Assembly (NCBI GenBank): GCA_017643585.1
Contig: JAEPND010000006.1
Coordinates: 117,066 to 181,065 of the forward strand
Length of the DNA: 64,000 bases
Reading direction: 5' to 3'
Origin: Maricaulis sp.
GTDB taxonomy: Bacteria; Pseudomonadota; Alphaproteobacteria; Caulobacterales; Maricaulaceae
Shown here: one piece after another, positions 44,049-51,550 of the stretch
Layout: the number at the start of each line of letters is the position of its first letter
How positions within the stretch are numbered: the stretch's first letter is position 1
Program-made: the position numbers and the translations under genes
Notes under the pieces: model-generated
Told to the model about the DNA's origin: nothing
Databases searched by the model: none
The model's input: only the letters and a program-made list of their open reading frames with translations

Positions 44049-44350
44049 CGCTGGGCAGGCTCGCAATAGGCCGTGTACAGGGCATCCATCACCGATCGGA
44101 TGCCCTCGCTGGCAAGGCCATAATAGATCGTCTGGCCATCCCGTCGGGTCGTCACAAGCCCTTTATTGCGCAGGATTGCGAGCTGTTGGGACATGGCCTG
44201 CGCACGCATTCCAAGACTCTCTGCCAGCTCGCCTACCGAGCGTTCCTTCTCCATCATCGCACACAGCGCCAGCAGGCGAGACGGGTGAGCCAGCGTCTTC
44301 ATCAGATCGGCGACCTCGTCGGCGATCGGCTTCATCTCGGAATATTCCAT
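44045..44350 (-). CDS. bigR: ArsR-family sulfide/persulfide-sensing repressor (BigR/SqrR type)
   Basis: A 101-residue ArsR-type winged helix protein. The HTH is SVGELAESLGMRAQAMSQQLAILRNKGLV, with the wing TTRRDGQTIYYGLA. It has just two Cys, Cys30 (LLALCAMM) and Cys96 (AYCEPAQR), 66 residues apart. That is the same separation as the redox pair in BigR and SqrR, which form a sulfur-bridged link on exposure to persulfide and leave DNA. ATG 44350 is used; an in-frame TTG at 44362 would add four residues. Its neighbours are exactly the usual BigR targets. Confidence 0.88.
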   Translation of the reverse strand: MEYSEMKPIADEVADLMKTLAHPSRLLALCAMMEKERSVGELAESLGMRAQAMSQQLAILRNKGLVTTRRDGQTIYYGLASEGIRSVMDALYTAYCEPAQR

Positions 44351-44430
44351 CGTAACCTGCAAAAATCTGTAGCTTCAGAATGCTGTATATAAGCTATCCC
44401 CCTGAATAAATGAAGAGGGTGGCGGCCTGT

Positions 44431-44446
44431 GTTAGTCAGCTGTAAC
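44431..44446. promoter_or_regulatory. Secondary dyad GTTA-N8-TAAC upstream of the his operon
   Basis: A weaker inverted repeat 9 bases upstream of the 18-bp palindrome. It contains the same GTTA/TAAC half-sites, so it could be a second, lower-affinity site for the same protein. Confidence 0.3.
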
Positions 44447-44454
44447 GCGCTATT

Positions 44455-44472
44455 GTGTTAGCGCGCTAACAC
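44455..44472. promoter_or_regulatory. 18-bp perfect palindrome, candidate his operator
   Basis: GTGTTAGCGCGCTAACAC is fully self-complementary and ends 37 bases before the TrpR-like gene that heads the his operon. TrpR-family proteins bind symmetric sites of this size. Autoregulation and histidine-responsive control of the whole operon is the natural inference; binding is not shown. Confidence 0.55.
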
Positions 44473-44509
44473 GCTATATCGAGCTTCACTGATCACCAAC
44501 GAGGCGGAC

Positions 44510-44794
44510 ATGACCGATCTCAAACCCCTGAGCGAGGCGCTGTTGAGCGTGAAGTCGGCGACCGAGATGGAGCGTTTCCTGACGGATCTCCTCACGCCGG
44601 GCGAAATGAAAACCCTGACCGAACGCTGGCGTGTGGCTGGCCTGTTGGACGAGGGTGGAAACTCCTATCGCGAGATCAGTGAAATCACCGGCGCGAGCAC
44701 TACAACCGTTACCCGTGTCTCGCGCTTCTTGAGCCAGGAAAATCATCAGGGATACCGGCTGGTGCTGGATCGCTTGAAAGGATCGAAATCGTGA
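44510..44794 (+). CDS. TrpR-like YerC/YecD-family DNA-binding protein
   Basis: A 94-residue all-helical protein of the YerC/TrpR-related family. The core LTPGEMKTLTERWRVAGLLDEGGNSYREISEITGASTTTVTRVSRFL has the TrpR-like HTH near residues 52-68. It is the first gene of the his operon, overlaps hisG by 4 bases, and has an 18-bp palindrome just upstream. A role as the histidine-biosynthesis repressor, probably with histidine or a related molecule as co-repressor, is likely from context; the ligand is not shown by the sequence. Confidence 0.85.
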   Translation: MTDLKPLSEALLSVKSATEMERFLTDLLTPGEMKTLTERWRVAGLLDEGGNSYREISEITGASTTTVTRVSRFLSQENHQGYRLVLDRLKGSKS

Positions 44795-45672
44795 CCCGTT
44801 TGCGTATTGCCGTGCAGTCCAAGGGCCGTCTTGCCGAAGGCGGAATGGATTTACTGAAAAACTGCGGACTTCGTTTTGCCTATGGTCGCGACAAGCTGCA
44901 CCAGAGCGCGGAAAACATGCCGGTCGATCTGATGCTCGTCCGTGACGATGATATCCCCAATTTCGTGGCCTCGGGCGCGTGCGATTACGGTATAGTCGGA
45001 GAGAATGTGTTTCGCGAGGAGCAGCTGGGCAGCCGACGTGGCAAGGAGCTGGAAATCGCTCTTCGCCTCGGTTTTTCCAAGTGCACGCTAAAGCTTGCGG
45101 CACCCAAGGGTGGGGCGATCACGTCAGTCGCGGATCTGGATGGCAAGGCGGTTGCGACGTCCTATCCCGCCATCACGGCGGACTATCTGGAACGCAATGG
45201 CGTGAAGGCGGAAATCGTGGAAATGCATGGTTCAGTCGAGGTGGCGCCGCGTCTCAACATCGCCGATGCGATCTGCGACCTCGTCTCTTCCGGCGCGACC
45301 CTTGAAGCCAACGGGCTGGCCGCTTTCGAGACCGTCCTGGTCAGCGAAGCGGTTCTGGTCCGGCGCAAGGAAAGCCGCTCCGGGGAAGCCGATGCGATCG
45401 CGGAAATCCTGATGCGGCGTGCGCAGGGGGTGATCGCGTCAGCCCAGACCAAATACATCATGTTGAATGCGCCGACCGACCGGCTCGATGCCATCAAGGC
45501 GCTGTTGCCCGGTTCGGATGCGCCCACGGTCGCGCAAATCGCGGGGCGGGATGATGTGGTTGCGCTGCATGCTGTCTGCCGGGAACGGGTGTTCTGGGAG
45601 ACGCTTGAAGCGCTGGAAGCGGAGGGCGCCCGCGCCATCCTCGTCCTGCCCATCGAAAAAATGCTGGCCTAG
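44791..45672 (+). CDS. hisG: ATP phosphoribosyltransferase, long form
   Basis: A 293-residue HisG catalysing the first committed step, ATP + PRPP to phosphoribosyl-ATP. The start is GTG, overlapping the previous stop. The catalytic domain contains LRIAVQSKGRLAEGGMDLL, VRDDDIPNFVASGACDYGIVGENVF and LVSSGATLEANGL (PRPP loop). The extra 75-residue C-terminal domain (KYIMLNAPTDRLDAIKALLPG to LVLPIEKML) is the regulatory, histidine-binding domain of the long form, so no HisZ partner is needed. Feedback inhibition by histidine is expected from the family. Confidence 0.96.
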   Translation: MTRLRIAVQSKGRLAEGGMDLLKNCGLRFAYGRDKLHQSAENMPVDLMLVRDDDIPNFVASGACDYGIVGENVFREEQLGSRRGKELEIALRLGFSKCTLKLAAPKGGAITSVADLDGKAVATSYPAITADYLERNGVKAEIVEMHGSVEVAPRLNIADAICDLVSSGATLEANGLAAFETVLVSEAVLVRRKESRSGEADAIAEILMRRAQGVIASAQTKYIMLNAPTDRLDAIKALLPGSDAPTVAQIAGRDDVVALHAVCRERVFWETLEALEAEGARAILVLPIEKMLA

Positions 45673-45681
45673 GGGCGTGTC

Positions 45682-47574
45682 ATGAAGATCCTGAACTGGG
45701 CAGAGCTGGACGAGGCTGAGCGCATCTCCGCGCTCGCCCGACCGGAAGAGACCGGTGCCGCTGCTGGCGCTGCGCGTGACATTGTTGATGCGATTCGAAG
45801 CCAGGGCGAGACGGCCTTGCGGGCGTATGCGTCGCGCCTGGACGGGTATGCACCGGAGCAGTTCCGTGTTGCCGAGGAGGCTTTCACGGCCGCGCTCGAT
45901 GCGATGGACCCGGCCGACCAGGAAGCGATCAAGGCGGCCGCAGATGCGGTGCGCCGCTTCCACGTCAAACAAGGATACACCGGCTATGAGGTCGAGACCT
46001 GGACCGGCGTGAAAGCCTCGCGTCGTGCGACGCCCGTGGACGTCGCCGCCCTTTATGTACCAGCCGGTAGCGCACCGCTGGTGTCCAGCCTGATCATGCT
46101 GGCGGTACCGGCCCAGCTGGCTGGCGTGCCGCGCATTGCGGTTGTAGCTCCGCCCAATGGCAGTGACGGCGTCAATACGTCGCTGCTGGCTGCCGCGAAG
46201 CTGATCGGCATCGATGAGGTCTACGCCGTGGGCGGCGCCCAGGCGATTGCCGCACTGGCTTTTGGGGTGGCGGATATCCCCACGGCGGACAAGATTTTCG
46301 GCCCGGGCAATGCCTATGTGGCTGCGGCCAAGGCCTATGTCACGGCGCTGCCAGGTGGACCTGCTGTTGATCTGCCTGCGGGCCCGAGTGAGGTGATGGT
46401 GGCTGCCGATGCGAGCGCAAATGCCGCGTTTGTCGCCAGTGACCTTCTCAGCCAGGCCGAACATGATGCCAATGCACAAGTGGTCCTGCTGGCCGATGCC
46501 CCGGAAACAGCAGACGCCGTGCTGGCGCAGGTGGACAGCCAGCTTGAGACCTTGCCGCGCGCGGACATCGCGCGGGCGGCACTCGCCAATTCGCTCTGTC
46601 TGGTGTGTCGTGAAGAAGAGGACATGGCGAACGCGGCCAATCTCTATGCCGCGGAACACCTGATTATCCAGACGGGTAATGCAGAACGCCTGGTGGATGC
46701 CGTTCGCCATGCCGGTTCGATTTTCGTGGGGCCCTGGGCTCCGGAGGCCGCGGGCGATTATGCGGCTGGCCCGAACCACACCCTGCCGACCGGTGGCGCA
46801 GCGCGGGCCTATGGTGGTGTGACGGTTGAAGCGTTCCAGAAAACGACGACCATCCTGCGGGCCAGTGAAGCCGGTGCCCGCAATCTGGCGCCGACCGTGG
46901 AACGGCTGGCGGCCCTGGAGGGGCTGGACGCGCACCGCCTAGCTATGGCCAAGCGCCGTGAAAGGGCCTCCGGAGGCTCGGTCGCCGTGGAAGGCGGGCC
47001 GCGCGCCGCTGCGCGTCGTCGCAAGACTGCAGAGACGGATATCGCCTTGTCGATCAACCTCGACCGGGATGGTCCCAACCGGATCAATACCGGCGTTGGG
47101 TATTTCGATCACATGCTGGACCAGATCGCGCGGCATGCCGGCATCTCGCTGTCCATTGATGTTGAGGGCGATTTGGAAATCGATGCGCACCACACCATTG
47201 AAGATGTGTGCCTGACATTCGGGGAAGCACTCGCCGAGGCGCTCGGCGACAAGCGCGGCATTGCCCGTTTCGGATTCGAATTGCCGATGGATGAGACTCG
47301 GGCCGGGGTCTGGATCGATCTTTCAGGCCGTCCCTATGCCAAGTTCGAAGGCGAGATCCCGGGTGATCGAGTCGGGGAGTTTCCGGTGGAAATGACGGCT
47401 CATGCCTTCCGTTCGATCGCTGAAAGTCTGAAGGCGGCGGTTCACGTCAAGGTCGAGGGTGATAATGCCCACCACATGATCGAAGGGTGTTTCAAGGCCT
47501 TTGGCCGTGCCTTGCGCCAGGCCGTACAGATTGAAGGCGATCGCCTGCCATCGACCAAGGAGCACCTGGCATGA
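45682..47574 (+). CDS. hisDB: HisD-HisB fusion: histidinol dehydrogenase + imidazoleglycerol-phosphate dehydratase
   Basis: One 630-residue frame encodes two complete enzymes. Residues 1-425 are histidinol dehydrogenase (step 10): FGPGNAYVAAAK, PAGPSEV, LSQAEHDANAQ (Gln and His zinc ligands), AEHLIIQ (catalytic Glu-His), GDYAAGPNHTLPTGG and EGLDAHR (last His ligand). An Arg/Ala/Gly-rich linker of about 20 residues follows. From residue 446 (base 47017) comes imidazoleglycerol-phosphate dehydratase (step 7): TGVGYFDHMLDQIARH, IDAHHTIEDV, PMDET, LSGRPY and AHHMIEGCFKAF. All metal-binding motifs look intact in both halves. Steps 7 and 10 are not consecutive, so no direct substrate hand-off is expected. 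No hisC or hisN is in the operon. Confidence 0.93.
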   Translation: MKILNWAELDEAERISALARPEETGAAAGAARDIVDAIRSQGETALRAYASRLDGYAPEQFRVAEEAFTAALDAMDPADQEAIKAAADAVRRFHVKQGYTGYEVETWTGVKASRRATPVDVAALYVPAGSAPLVSSLIMLAVPAQLAGVPRIAVVAPPNGSDGVNTSLLAAAKLIGIDEVYAVGGAQAIAALAFGVADIPTADKIFGPGNAYVAAAKAYVTALPGGPAVDLPAGPSEVMVAADASANAAFVASDLLSQAEHDANAQVVLLADAPETADAVLAQVDSQLETLPRADIARAALANSLCLVCREEEDMANAANLYAAEHLIIQTGNAERLVDAVRHAGSIFVGPWAPEAAGDYAAGPNHTLPTGGAARAYGGVTVEAFQKTTTILRASEAGARNLAPTVERLAALEGLDAHRLAMAKRRERASGGSVAVEGGPRAAARRRKTAETDIALSINLDRDGPNRINTGVGYFDHMLDQIARHAGISLSIDVEGDLEIDAHHTIEDVCLTFGEALAEALGDKRGIARFGFELPMDETRAGVWIDLSGRPYAKFEGEIPGDRVGEFPVEMTAHAFRSIAESLKAAVHVKVEGDNAHHMIEGCFKAFGRALRQAVQIEGDRLPSTKEHLA

Positions 47575-48170
47575 CCGTCGGGCTGATTGATACAGGCTGC
47601 GCCAATCTGGCCTCGGTCCGCTTTGCCCTTGAACGGGCCGGGATCGACTACAAGGTCGCTGTGACGCCTGGTCAGGCCGGAGCCTGTGGCCGATTGATCC
47701 TGCCGGGTGTCGGTGCGGCTGCGCCTGCAATGAAACAGCTGGATGCCTCGGGTTGGAGCGAGCAATTGCGGCGTGACGAGCGACCGCTCCTGGGGATCTG
47801 CCTGGGCATGCAGCTCTTGTTCGAATATTCCGCAGAAAGCGATATCGCCTGTCTGGGACTGGTCCCGGGAGAGGTGGCACGACTGCCGCAGGCGGACGGG
47901 CTGGTCTGGCCGCACATGGGCTGGAACGCGCTTGATGTGCTGCAGCCGAATAACGCGCTGCTCAGCGGGATCGACAACGGCGCCTACATGTATTTCGTGC
48001 ACGGTTTCTATGTGCCGGCATCCAGTTTTGCGCTGGCCAGTACCCGCTATGGTGCAGATATCTCTGCCATCGTGAATTCGCGTCATGTCTATGGATGCCA
48101 ATTCCACCCGGAACGGTCCGGCGAAGCGGGTGCTCGTATTCTCAAGAATTTTGCGGAGCTGGTGAGATGA
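47571..48170 (+). CDS. hisH: Imidazole glycerol phosphate synthase, glutaminase subunit HisH
   Basis: A 199-residue class I glutamine amidotransferase that supplies ammonia to HisF. The triad is complete: Cys77 in LLGICLGMQLLF, and His179 with Glu181 in GCQFHPERSG. The usual N-terminal DYGxGN motif reads DTGCANLASV, a mild departure. It overlaps hisDB and hisA by 4 bases each, so translation is coupled. Confidence 0.96.
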   Translation: MTVGLIDTGCANLASVRFALERAGIDYKVAVTPGQAGACGRLILPGVGAAAPAMKQLDASGWSEQLRRDERPLLGICLGMQLLFEYSAESDIACLGLVPGEVARLPQADGLVWPHMGWNALDVLQPNNALLSGIDNGAYMYFVHGFYVPASSFALASTRYGADISAIVNSRHVYGCQFHPERSGEAGARILKNFAELVR

Positions 48171-48901
48171 TCCTCTATCCTGCGATTGATCTGCTTGAAG
48201 ATCGTGTCGTGCGCCTGATGCACGGTAAGTTCGACGCGGTGACGGAATATGCCTCCGACCCGGTTGAGGTTGCACGGCAACTGCGTGATGCGGGTGCGGA
48301 GTGGATCCATGTCGTCGATCTGGCCGGGGCACGAGATGGCGCCCGGCGCCAGGCCGGCGTCATCGCGGAGATCGCGGCCTTGGGTCTTAACATCCAGTCG
48401 GGTGGTGGCGTTCGTTCAAGCGCGGATATCGAGGCGTTTCTTGATGCAGGTGTATCCCGGGTCGTGATCGGTTCGCTGGCGATTTCGGCACCTGAACAGG
48501 TTCTGCCCTGGGTCGACCGCTTCGGCCCGGACCGTCTGACGCTTGCCTTTGATGTGCAGTATGTCGGCGGTGCCTACCGTCCGGCCGTCAAGGGATGGAC
48601 CGATGTGCTCACCGTGACCCTGGATGACGTTATCCAGGCCTATGCTGGCGTGGAGCTGGCGCATGCCCTGGTGACCGATATCGGTCGCGACGGGGATCTG
48701 AGCGGCCCCAATCTCGAGCTCTATCGCTATCTGGTCGAGACTTATCCCAGCGTTGGCTGGCAGGCGTCGGGCGGCGTCTCGTCGCTGGAGGATCTCCAGG
48801 CCGCGCAAGCGACCGGGGCAGCCGGTGCAATCACCGGGCGGGCAATCTATGAGGGGAAATTCAGCGTCGAGGAGGCCCTGGCATGCTTGCAAGACGCATA
48901 A
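48167..48901 (+). CDS. hisA: ProFAR isomerase
   Basis: A 244-residue TIM-barrel isomerase converting ProFAR to PRFAR. Conserved features are the N-terminal [16 protein letters not shown] (catalytic Asp8), [38 protein letters not shown], and [20 protein letters not shown] 48167 is used because it overlaps the hisH stop and gives the standard N terminus MILYPAIDL; the frame extends upstream only within hisH. It overlaps hisF by 19 bases. Confidence 0.96.
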   Translation: MILYPAIDLLEDRVVRLMHGKFDAVTEYASDPVEVARQLRDAGAEWIHVVDLAGARDGARRQAGVIAEIAALGLNIQSGGGVRSSADIEAFLDAGVSRVVIGSLAISAPEQVLPWVDRFGPDRLTLAFDVQYVGGAYRPAVKGWTDVLTVTLDDVIQAYAGVELAHALVTDIGRDGDLSGPNLELYRYLVETYPSVGWQASGGVSSLEDLQAAQATGAAGAITGRAIYEGKFSVEEALACLQDA

Positions 48902-49650
48902 TTCCCTGCCTCGACGTCAAGGACGGACAGGTCGTCAAGGGCGTGAAGTTTCGCAATCACGAGGTCGTCGGAGATATCGTCGAACTGGCGCGGCGCCATG
49001 CGGACGAGGGTGCCGACGAGCTGGTCTTCTACGATATTGCTGCGAGTACGCGCGGTGAAACGGTTGAGCCGGCCTGGGTCAGCGCCGTGGCGCGTGTGAT
49101 CGACATTCCCTTCTGCGTGGCCGGCGGGATCAAGAGCGTCGATGATGCGCGCGCCCGCCTGTTTGCGGGGGCGGACAAGATCTCGATCAACACACCTGCG
49201 CTTCAAAACCCCCGGCTTGTCGACAAGCTGGCCGCCGAGTTCGGTTCGCAGTGCGTTGTTGTAGGCATAGACAGCCGCGAGATCGATGGTGAGTGGAGTG
49301 TTCACCAATTCACCGGTGACCCTGACAAGACCCGACGGGCCAACCGCCGCACGCTGGACTGGATCGGTGAGGTTGTGGATCGCGGTGCGGGGGAGATCGT
49401 GCTCAATTGCATGGATCAGGACGGGGTGCGCGACGGCTATGATATCGAACAATTGTCTGCAGCACGGGCGCTTTGTCCCACACCTTTGATCGCCTCGGGT
49501 GGTGCCGGCAAAAAAGAAGACTTCAAAACCGTCTTCAATCAGGCCAATGTGGATGGTGCGCTGGCTGCCAGCGTCTTTCACAAGGGGCTGATCAATATAG
49601 GAAATCTGAAGTCCTATTTGATTGATGAAGGATTGGGCATTCGGCCATGA
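48883..49650 (+). CDS. hisF: Imidazole glycerol phosphate synthase, cyclase subunit HisF
   Basis: A 255-residue TIM-barrel cyclase partner of HisH, producing IGP and AICAR from PRFAR. It has [19 protein letters not shown] (catalytic Asp11), [33 protein letters not shown] (second catalytic Asp) and [13 protein letters not shown]. It starts inside the 3' end of hisA and overlaps hisIE by 4 bases. Confidence 0.97.
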   Translation: MLARRIIPCLDVKDGQVVKGVKFRNHEVVGDIVELARRHADEGADELVFYDIAASTRGETVEPAWVSAVARVIDIPFCVAGGIKSVDDARARLFAGADKISINTPALQNPRLVDKLAAEFGSQCVVVGIDSREIDGEWSVHQFTGDPDKTRRANRRTLDWIGEVVDRGAGEIVLNCMDQDGVRDGYDIEQLSAARALCPTPLIASGGAGKKEDFKTVFNQANVDGALAASVFHKGLINIGNLKSYLIDEGLGIRP

Positions 49651-50270
49651 TCAACGCTGAAAACCTCAACTGGGAGAAGGTCGACGGCCTGATCCCGGCA
49701 ATCATACAGGACGTGGCCACGCGCCAGGTCCTCATGCTGGGCTATATGAATGCCGAGGCGGTCGCACTGACCCAGGAAACCGGCAAGGTACATTTTTACA
49801 GCCGCACCAAACAGCGCATCTGGAAGAAGGGCGAGACGTCCGGCAACACGTTCAAACTGGTGCAGATGGCGCCGGATTGTGACGGTGACACACTGTTGGT
49901 TGAGGTGCGCCCGAAAGGCCCCGCTTGCCATACCGGAACCGTGACGTGTTTCGGCGATGATCCTGCGCCGGGACTAGGTTTCCTGGCGCATCTGCGCGCC
50001 ATTATCAAAAAGCGCCGCAAGGAAAAGCCGAAGAACTCCTATGTCGGAGACCTGCTCGCACGTGCGCCGAAAAAGCCTGCGCAGAAAGTGGGTGAAGAAG
50101 GCGTCGAGGTGGCCATGGCGGCGGTTTCGGAAGGTAAGTCGGAACTGGCCGGCGAGGCGGCGGATCTGATCTTCCACCTGATGGTATTGCTGGAATCGCG
50201 GGATCTGAGCCTCGACGATGTCGTCGCTGTGCTGCGCAAGCGTCACGCCGTACGCGCCCAGAACAAATAG
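49647..50270 (+). CDS. hisIE: Bifunctional PR-AMP cyclohydrolase / PR-ATP pyrophosphatase
   Basis: A 207-residue fusion of HisI (residues 1 to about 115: [38 protein letters not shown], with metal-binding Cys in PDCDGD and PACHTG) and HisE (about 120-205: [29 protein letters not shown]). It performs the second and third steps of histidine synthesis. HisIE fusions are common in gammaproteobacteria and plants, less so here. It is the last gene of the operon, with a 1-base gap to a convergent small gene. Confidence 0.96.
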   Translation: MINAENLNWEKVDGLIPAIIQDVATRQVLMLGYMNAEAVALTQETGKVHFYSRTKQRIWKKGETSGNTFKLVQMAPDCDGDTLLVEVRPKGPACHTGTVTCFGDDPAPGLGFLAHLRAIIKKRRKEKPKNSYVGDLLARAPKKPAQKVGEEGVEVAMAAVSEGKSELAGEAADLIFHLMVLLESRDLSLDDVVAVLRKRHAVRAQNK

Positions 50271-50271
50271 A

Positions 50272-50460
50272 TCAATCGCAATAGCGCAGCGCGCTTTCGC
50301 CCTCGTCCATGGGCGGTGTCGCCAGCTCGGGCAGCGCGTCAACGCATGCGACCTGATGGTCGATCTTCGCGTCACTTGCAGGCGAAGCGTGGCCCGTCTG
50401 GTTGGTCGGGACGAAATAGAGTGCGCCTGCGACGGCGGTGTAGATAATCAGTGTGCGCAT
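50272..50460 (-). CDS. Small exported hypothetical protein A
   Basis: A 62-residue protein (MRTLIIYTAVAGALYFVP...) with a signal-like or anchor N terminus and two Cys in the mature part. GGAG precedes the ATG. It converges on hisIE. It resembles the next small gene at 50578-50760 in layout (short anchor with L-I-Y, acidic middle, a Pro-x-Leu near a Cys), so the two may be diverged duplicates. Function unknown. Confidence 0.5.
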   Translation of the reverse strand: MRTLIIYTAVAGALYFVPTNQTGHASPASDAKIDHQVACVDALPELATPPMDEGESALRYCD

Positions 50461-50578
50461 AATCGGGACGCTCCTAGATGAGTCGAGACTAGCTGTGGAG
50501 GGCGCTAATCGGGACTCATCTTTAATTCGCAGTAATGTATGAGCGAGCCTTCTCTCAATGGGCGGCTAATCGGGGCTC
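50457..50578. repeat. Three copies of a TAATCGGG-A/G-C repeat
   Basis: Near-identical words lie at 50457-50473 (GCATAATCGGGACGCTC), 50504-50517 (GCTAATCGGGACTC) and 50565-50578 (GCTAATCGGGGCTC), spaced about 47 and 61 bases apart, between the two small genes. The first covers the start codon of small protein A and the third touches the stop of small protein B. They could be traces of a duplication or a regulatory element. Confidence 0.45.
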
Positions 50579-50760
50579 TACCGCAGGCGGAACATTCGAT
50601 TAGAAATTGATTGTTTTCCCGCGAGGTCGGGCGCCTGAACCACCGGGCAGTAAGTCAGGGCTGGCGAGCCGGTGGTCGGCTTGTCCGTATCATCGTCAGA
50701 CGCTGGCCATACAAGCAGGCCCGCCGCCAGAAGCAGATAAATCAACAATACTCGAAACAT
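50578..50760 (-). CDS. Small exported hypothetical protein B
   Basis: A 60-residue protein (MFRVLLIYLLLAAGLLVWPAS...) with an N-terminal membrane anchor or signal, an Asp-rich patch and one Cys. ATG 50760 follows a strong GGAGGGG; an upstream in-frame ATG at 50790 lies within a hairpin and lacks a ribosome-binding site. It is 49 bases downstream of hutC on the same strand, and its ribosome-binding site is inside a stem-loop. Function unknown. Confidence 0.55.
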   Translation of the reverse strand: MFRVLLIYLLLAAGLLVWPASDDDTDKPTTGSPALTYCPVVQAPDLAGKQSISNRMFRLR

Positions 50761-50763
50761 GGC

Positions 50764-50804
50764 GAACCCCTCCACCTGGTTGATACGCATGTGGAGGGGG
50801 GTTC
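50764..50804 (-). other. Stem-loop covering the ribosome-binding site of small protein B
   Basis: Arms 50764-50775 (GAACCCCTCCAC) and 50791-50804 pair over 12 bp with two extra G as a bulge and a 15-base loop. On the minus-strand RNA the downstream arm is the GGAGGGG ribosome-binding site directly before ATG 50760. No T-run follows, so it is not a standard terminator of hutC. Confidence 0.5.
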
Positions 50805-50809
50805 CGTCG

Positions 50810-51550
50810 CTATCCGGGCGAAAACCGTTCCGTCAGTGCGTGACGATCACCGGGATGGGTGAGACGTGCAAGGGTGACGACACGTTGTTCCAGAAAGGTG
50901 CGGCGCTCCAGAACGAGGCAGGCTTCACCGCCATCGATCTGCAGATGATGGGCTGTGTCACGGTCTGCATTTCGGGCCGAAATGGTGTGTTCGGCCTGTG
51001 TCCACGGGGCCTGGTTCAGCAGCCAAGCGCCCGGAGGCATCGCGCTGAAGGCCTCATCGCGGGCTTCGGGAAGCACCTCAAGATTGATCCAGCGCTCTTC
51101 CAGCTCGACGGGGACATCATTGGCGTAATGCAGGCATGTCACCTGGCGCAGGCGCGAGGGTGCGGCCAGTTCGAAGCGCTCCATCAGCGTGGCATCGGCC
51201 GAGATCACATCTGAATCGAGAATCTGGAACCGGTATATCTCGCCGCGTGCCGGGATCAGTTTGGACATGTCGACGATTTCGAGCATCGCTGCGGGTGCGG
51301 GCGGAGGCGCGACGAAGCTGCCGGCCCGGCGCTTGCGCACGACCAGGCCCTCGTCAGCGAGCTCTCGCAGGGCGCGGTTCACCGTCATTCGAGCGGTCTG
51401 GAAATGCTCGGCGAGTTCTTCCTCACCCGGAATACGGTCTCCGGATTTCCAGGCCCCGCCCCGGATCGGCTGTGTCAGGGCGCGCTTGATCTGTTCATAG
51501 ACCGCGCCGCGTCCATCCAGCGACAATTCCAGCTGCCACGTGTTCGCCAT
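50810..51550 (-). CDS. hutC: GntR/HutC-family repressor of histidine utilisation
   Basis: A 246-residue GntR-type regulator. An N-terminal winged helix (YEQIKRALTQPIRGGAWKSGDRIPGEEELAEHFQTARMTVNRALRELADEGLVVRKRRAGSFVA) is followed by a UTRA effector domain (about 90-240, e.g. QVTCLHYANDVPVELEERWINLEVLPE). In characterised relatives urocanate releases HutC from the hut promoters. The gene overlaps the hutF stop by one base, so it is in an operon with hutF. Confidence 0.93.
   Translation of the reverse strand: MANTWQLELSLDGRGAVYEQIKRALTQPIRGGAWKSGDRIPGEEELAEHFQTARMTVNRALRELADEGLVVRKRRAGSFVAPPPAPAAMLEIVDMSKLIPARGEIYRFQILDSDVISADATLMERFELAAPSRLRQVTCLHYANDVPVELEERWINLEVLPEARDEAFSAMPPGAWLLNQAPWTQAEHTISARNADRDTAHHLQIDGGEACLVLERRTFLEQRVVTLARLTHPGDRHALTERFSPG

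Noticed and set aside
44367-44397. Imperfect AGCTT/AAGCT inverted pair upstream of the BigR-type gene
   Set aside because: Five-base arms with a long spacer and no likeness to the TTGCATA-AG-TATGCAA dyad; it could be chance.
45439-46935. 498-codon open frame opposite hisG and hisD
   Set aside because: The sense strand carries clear hisG and hisD motifs; the antisense product is Arg/Gly-rich and has no domain.
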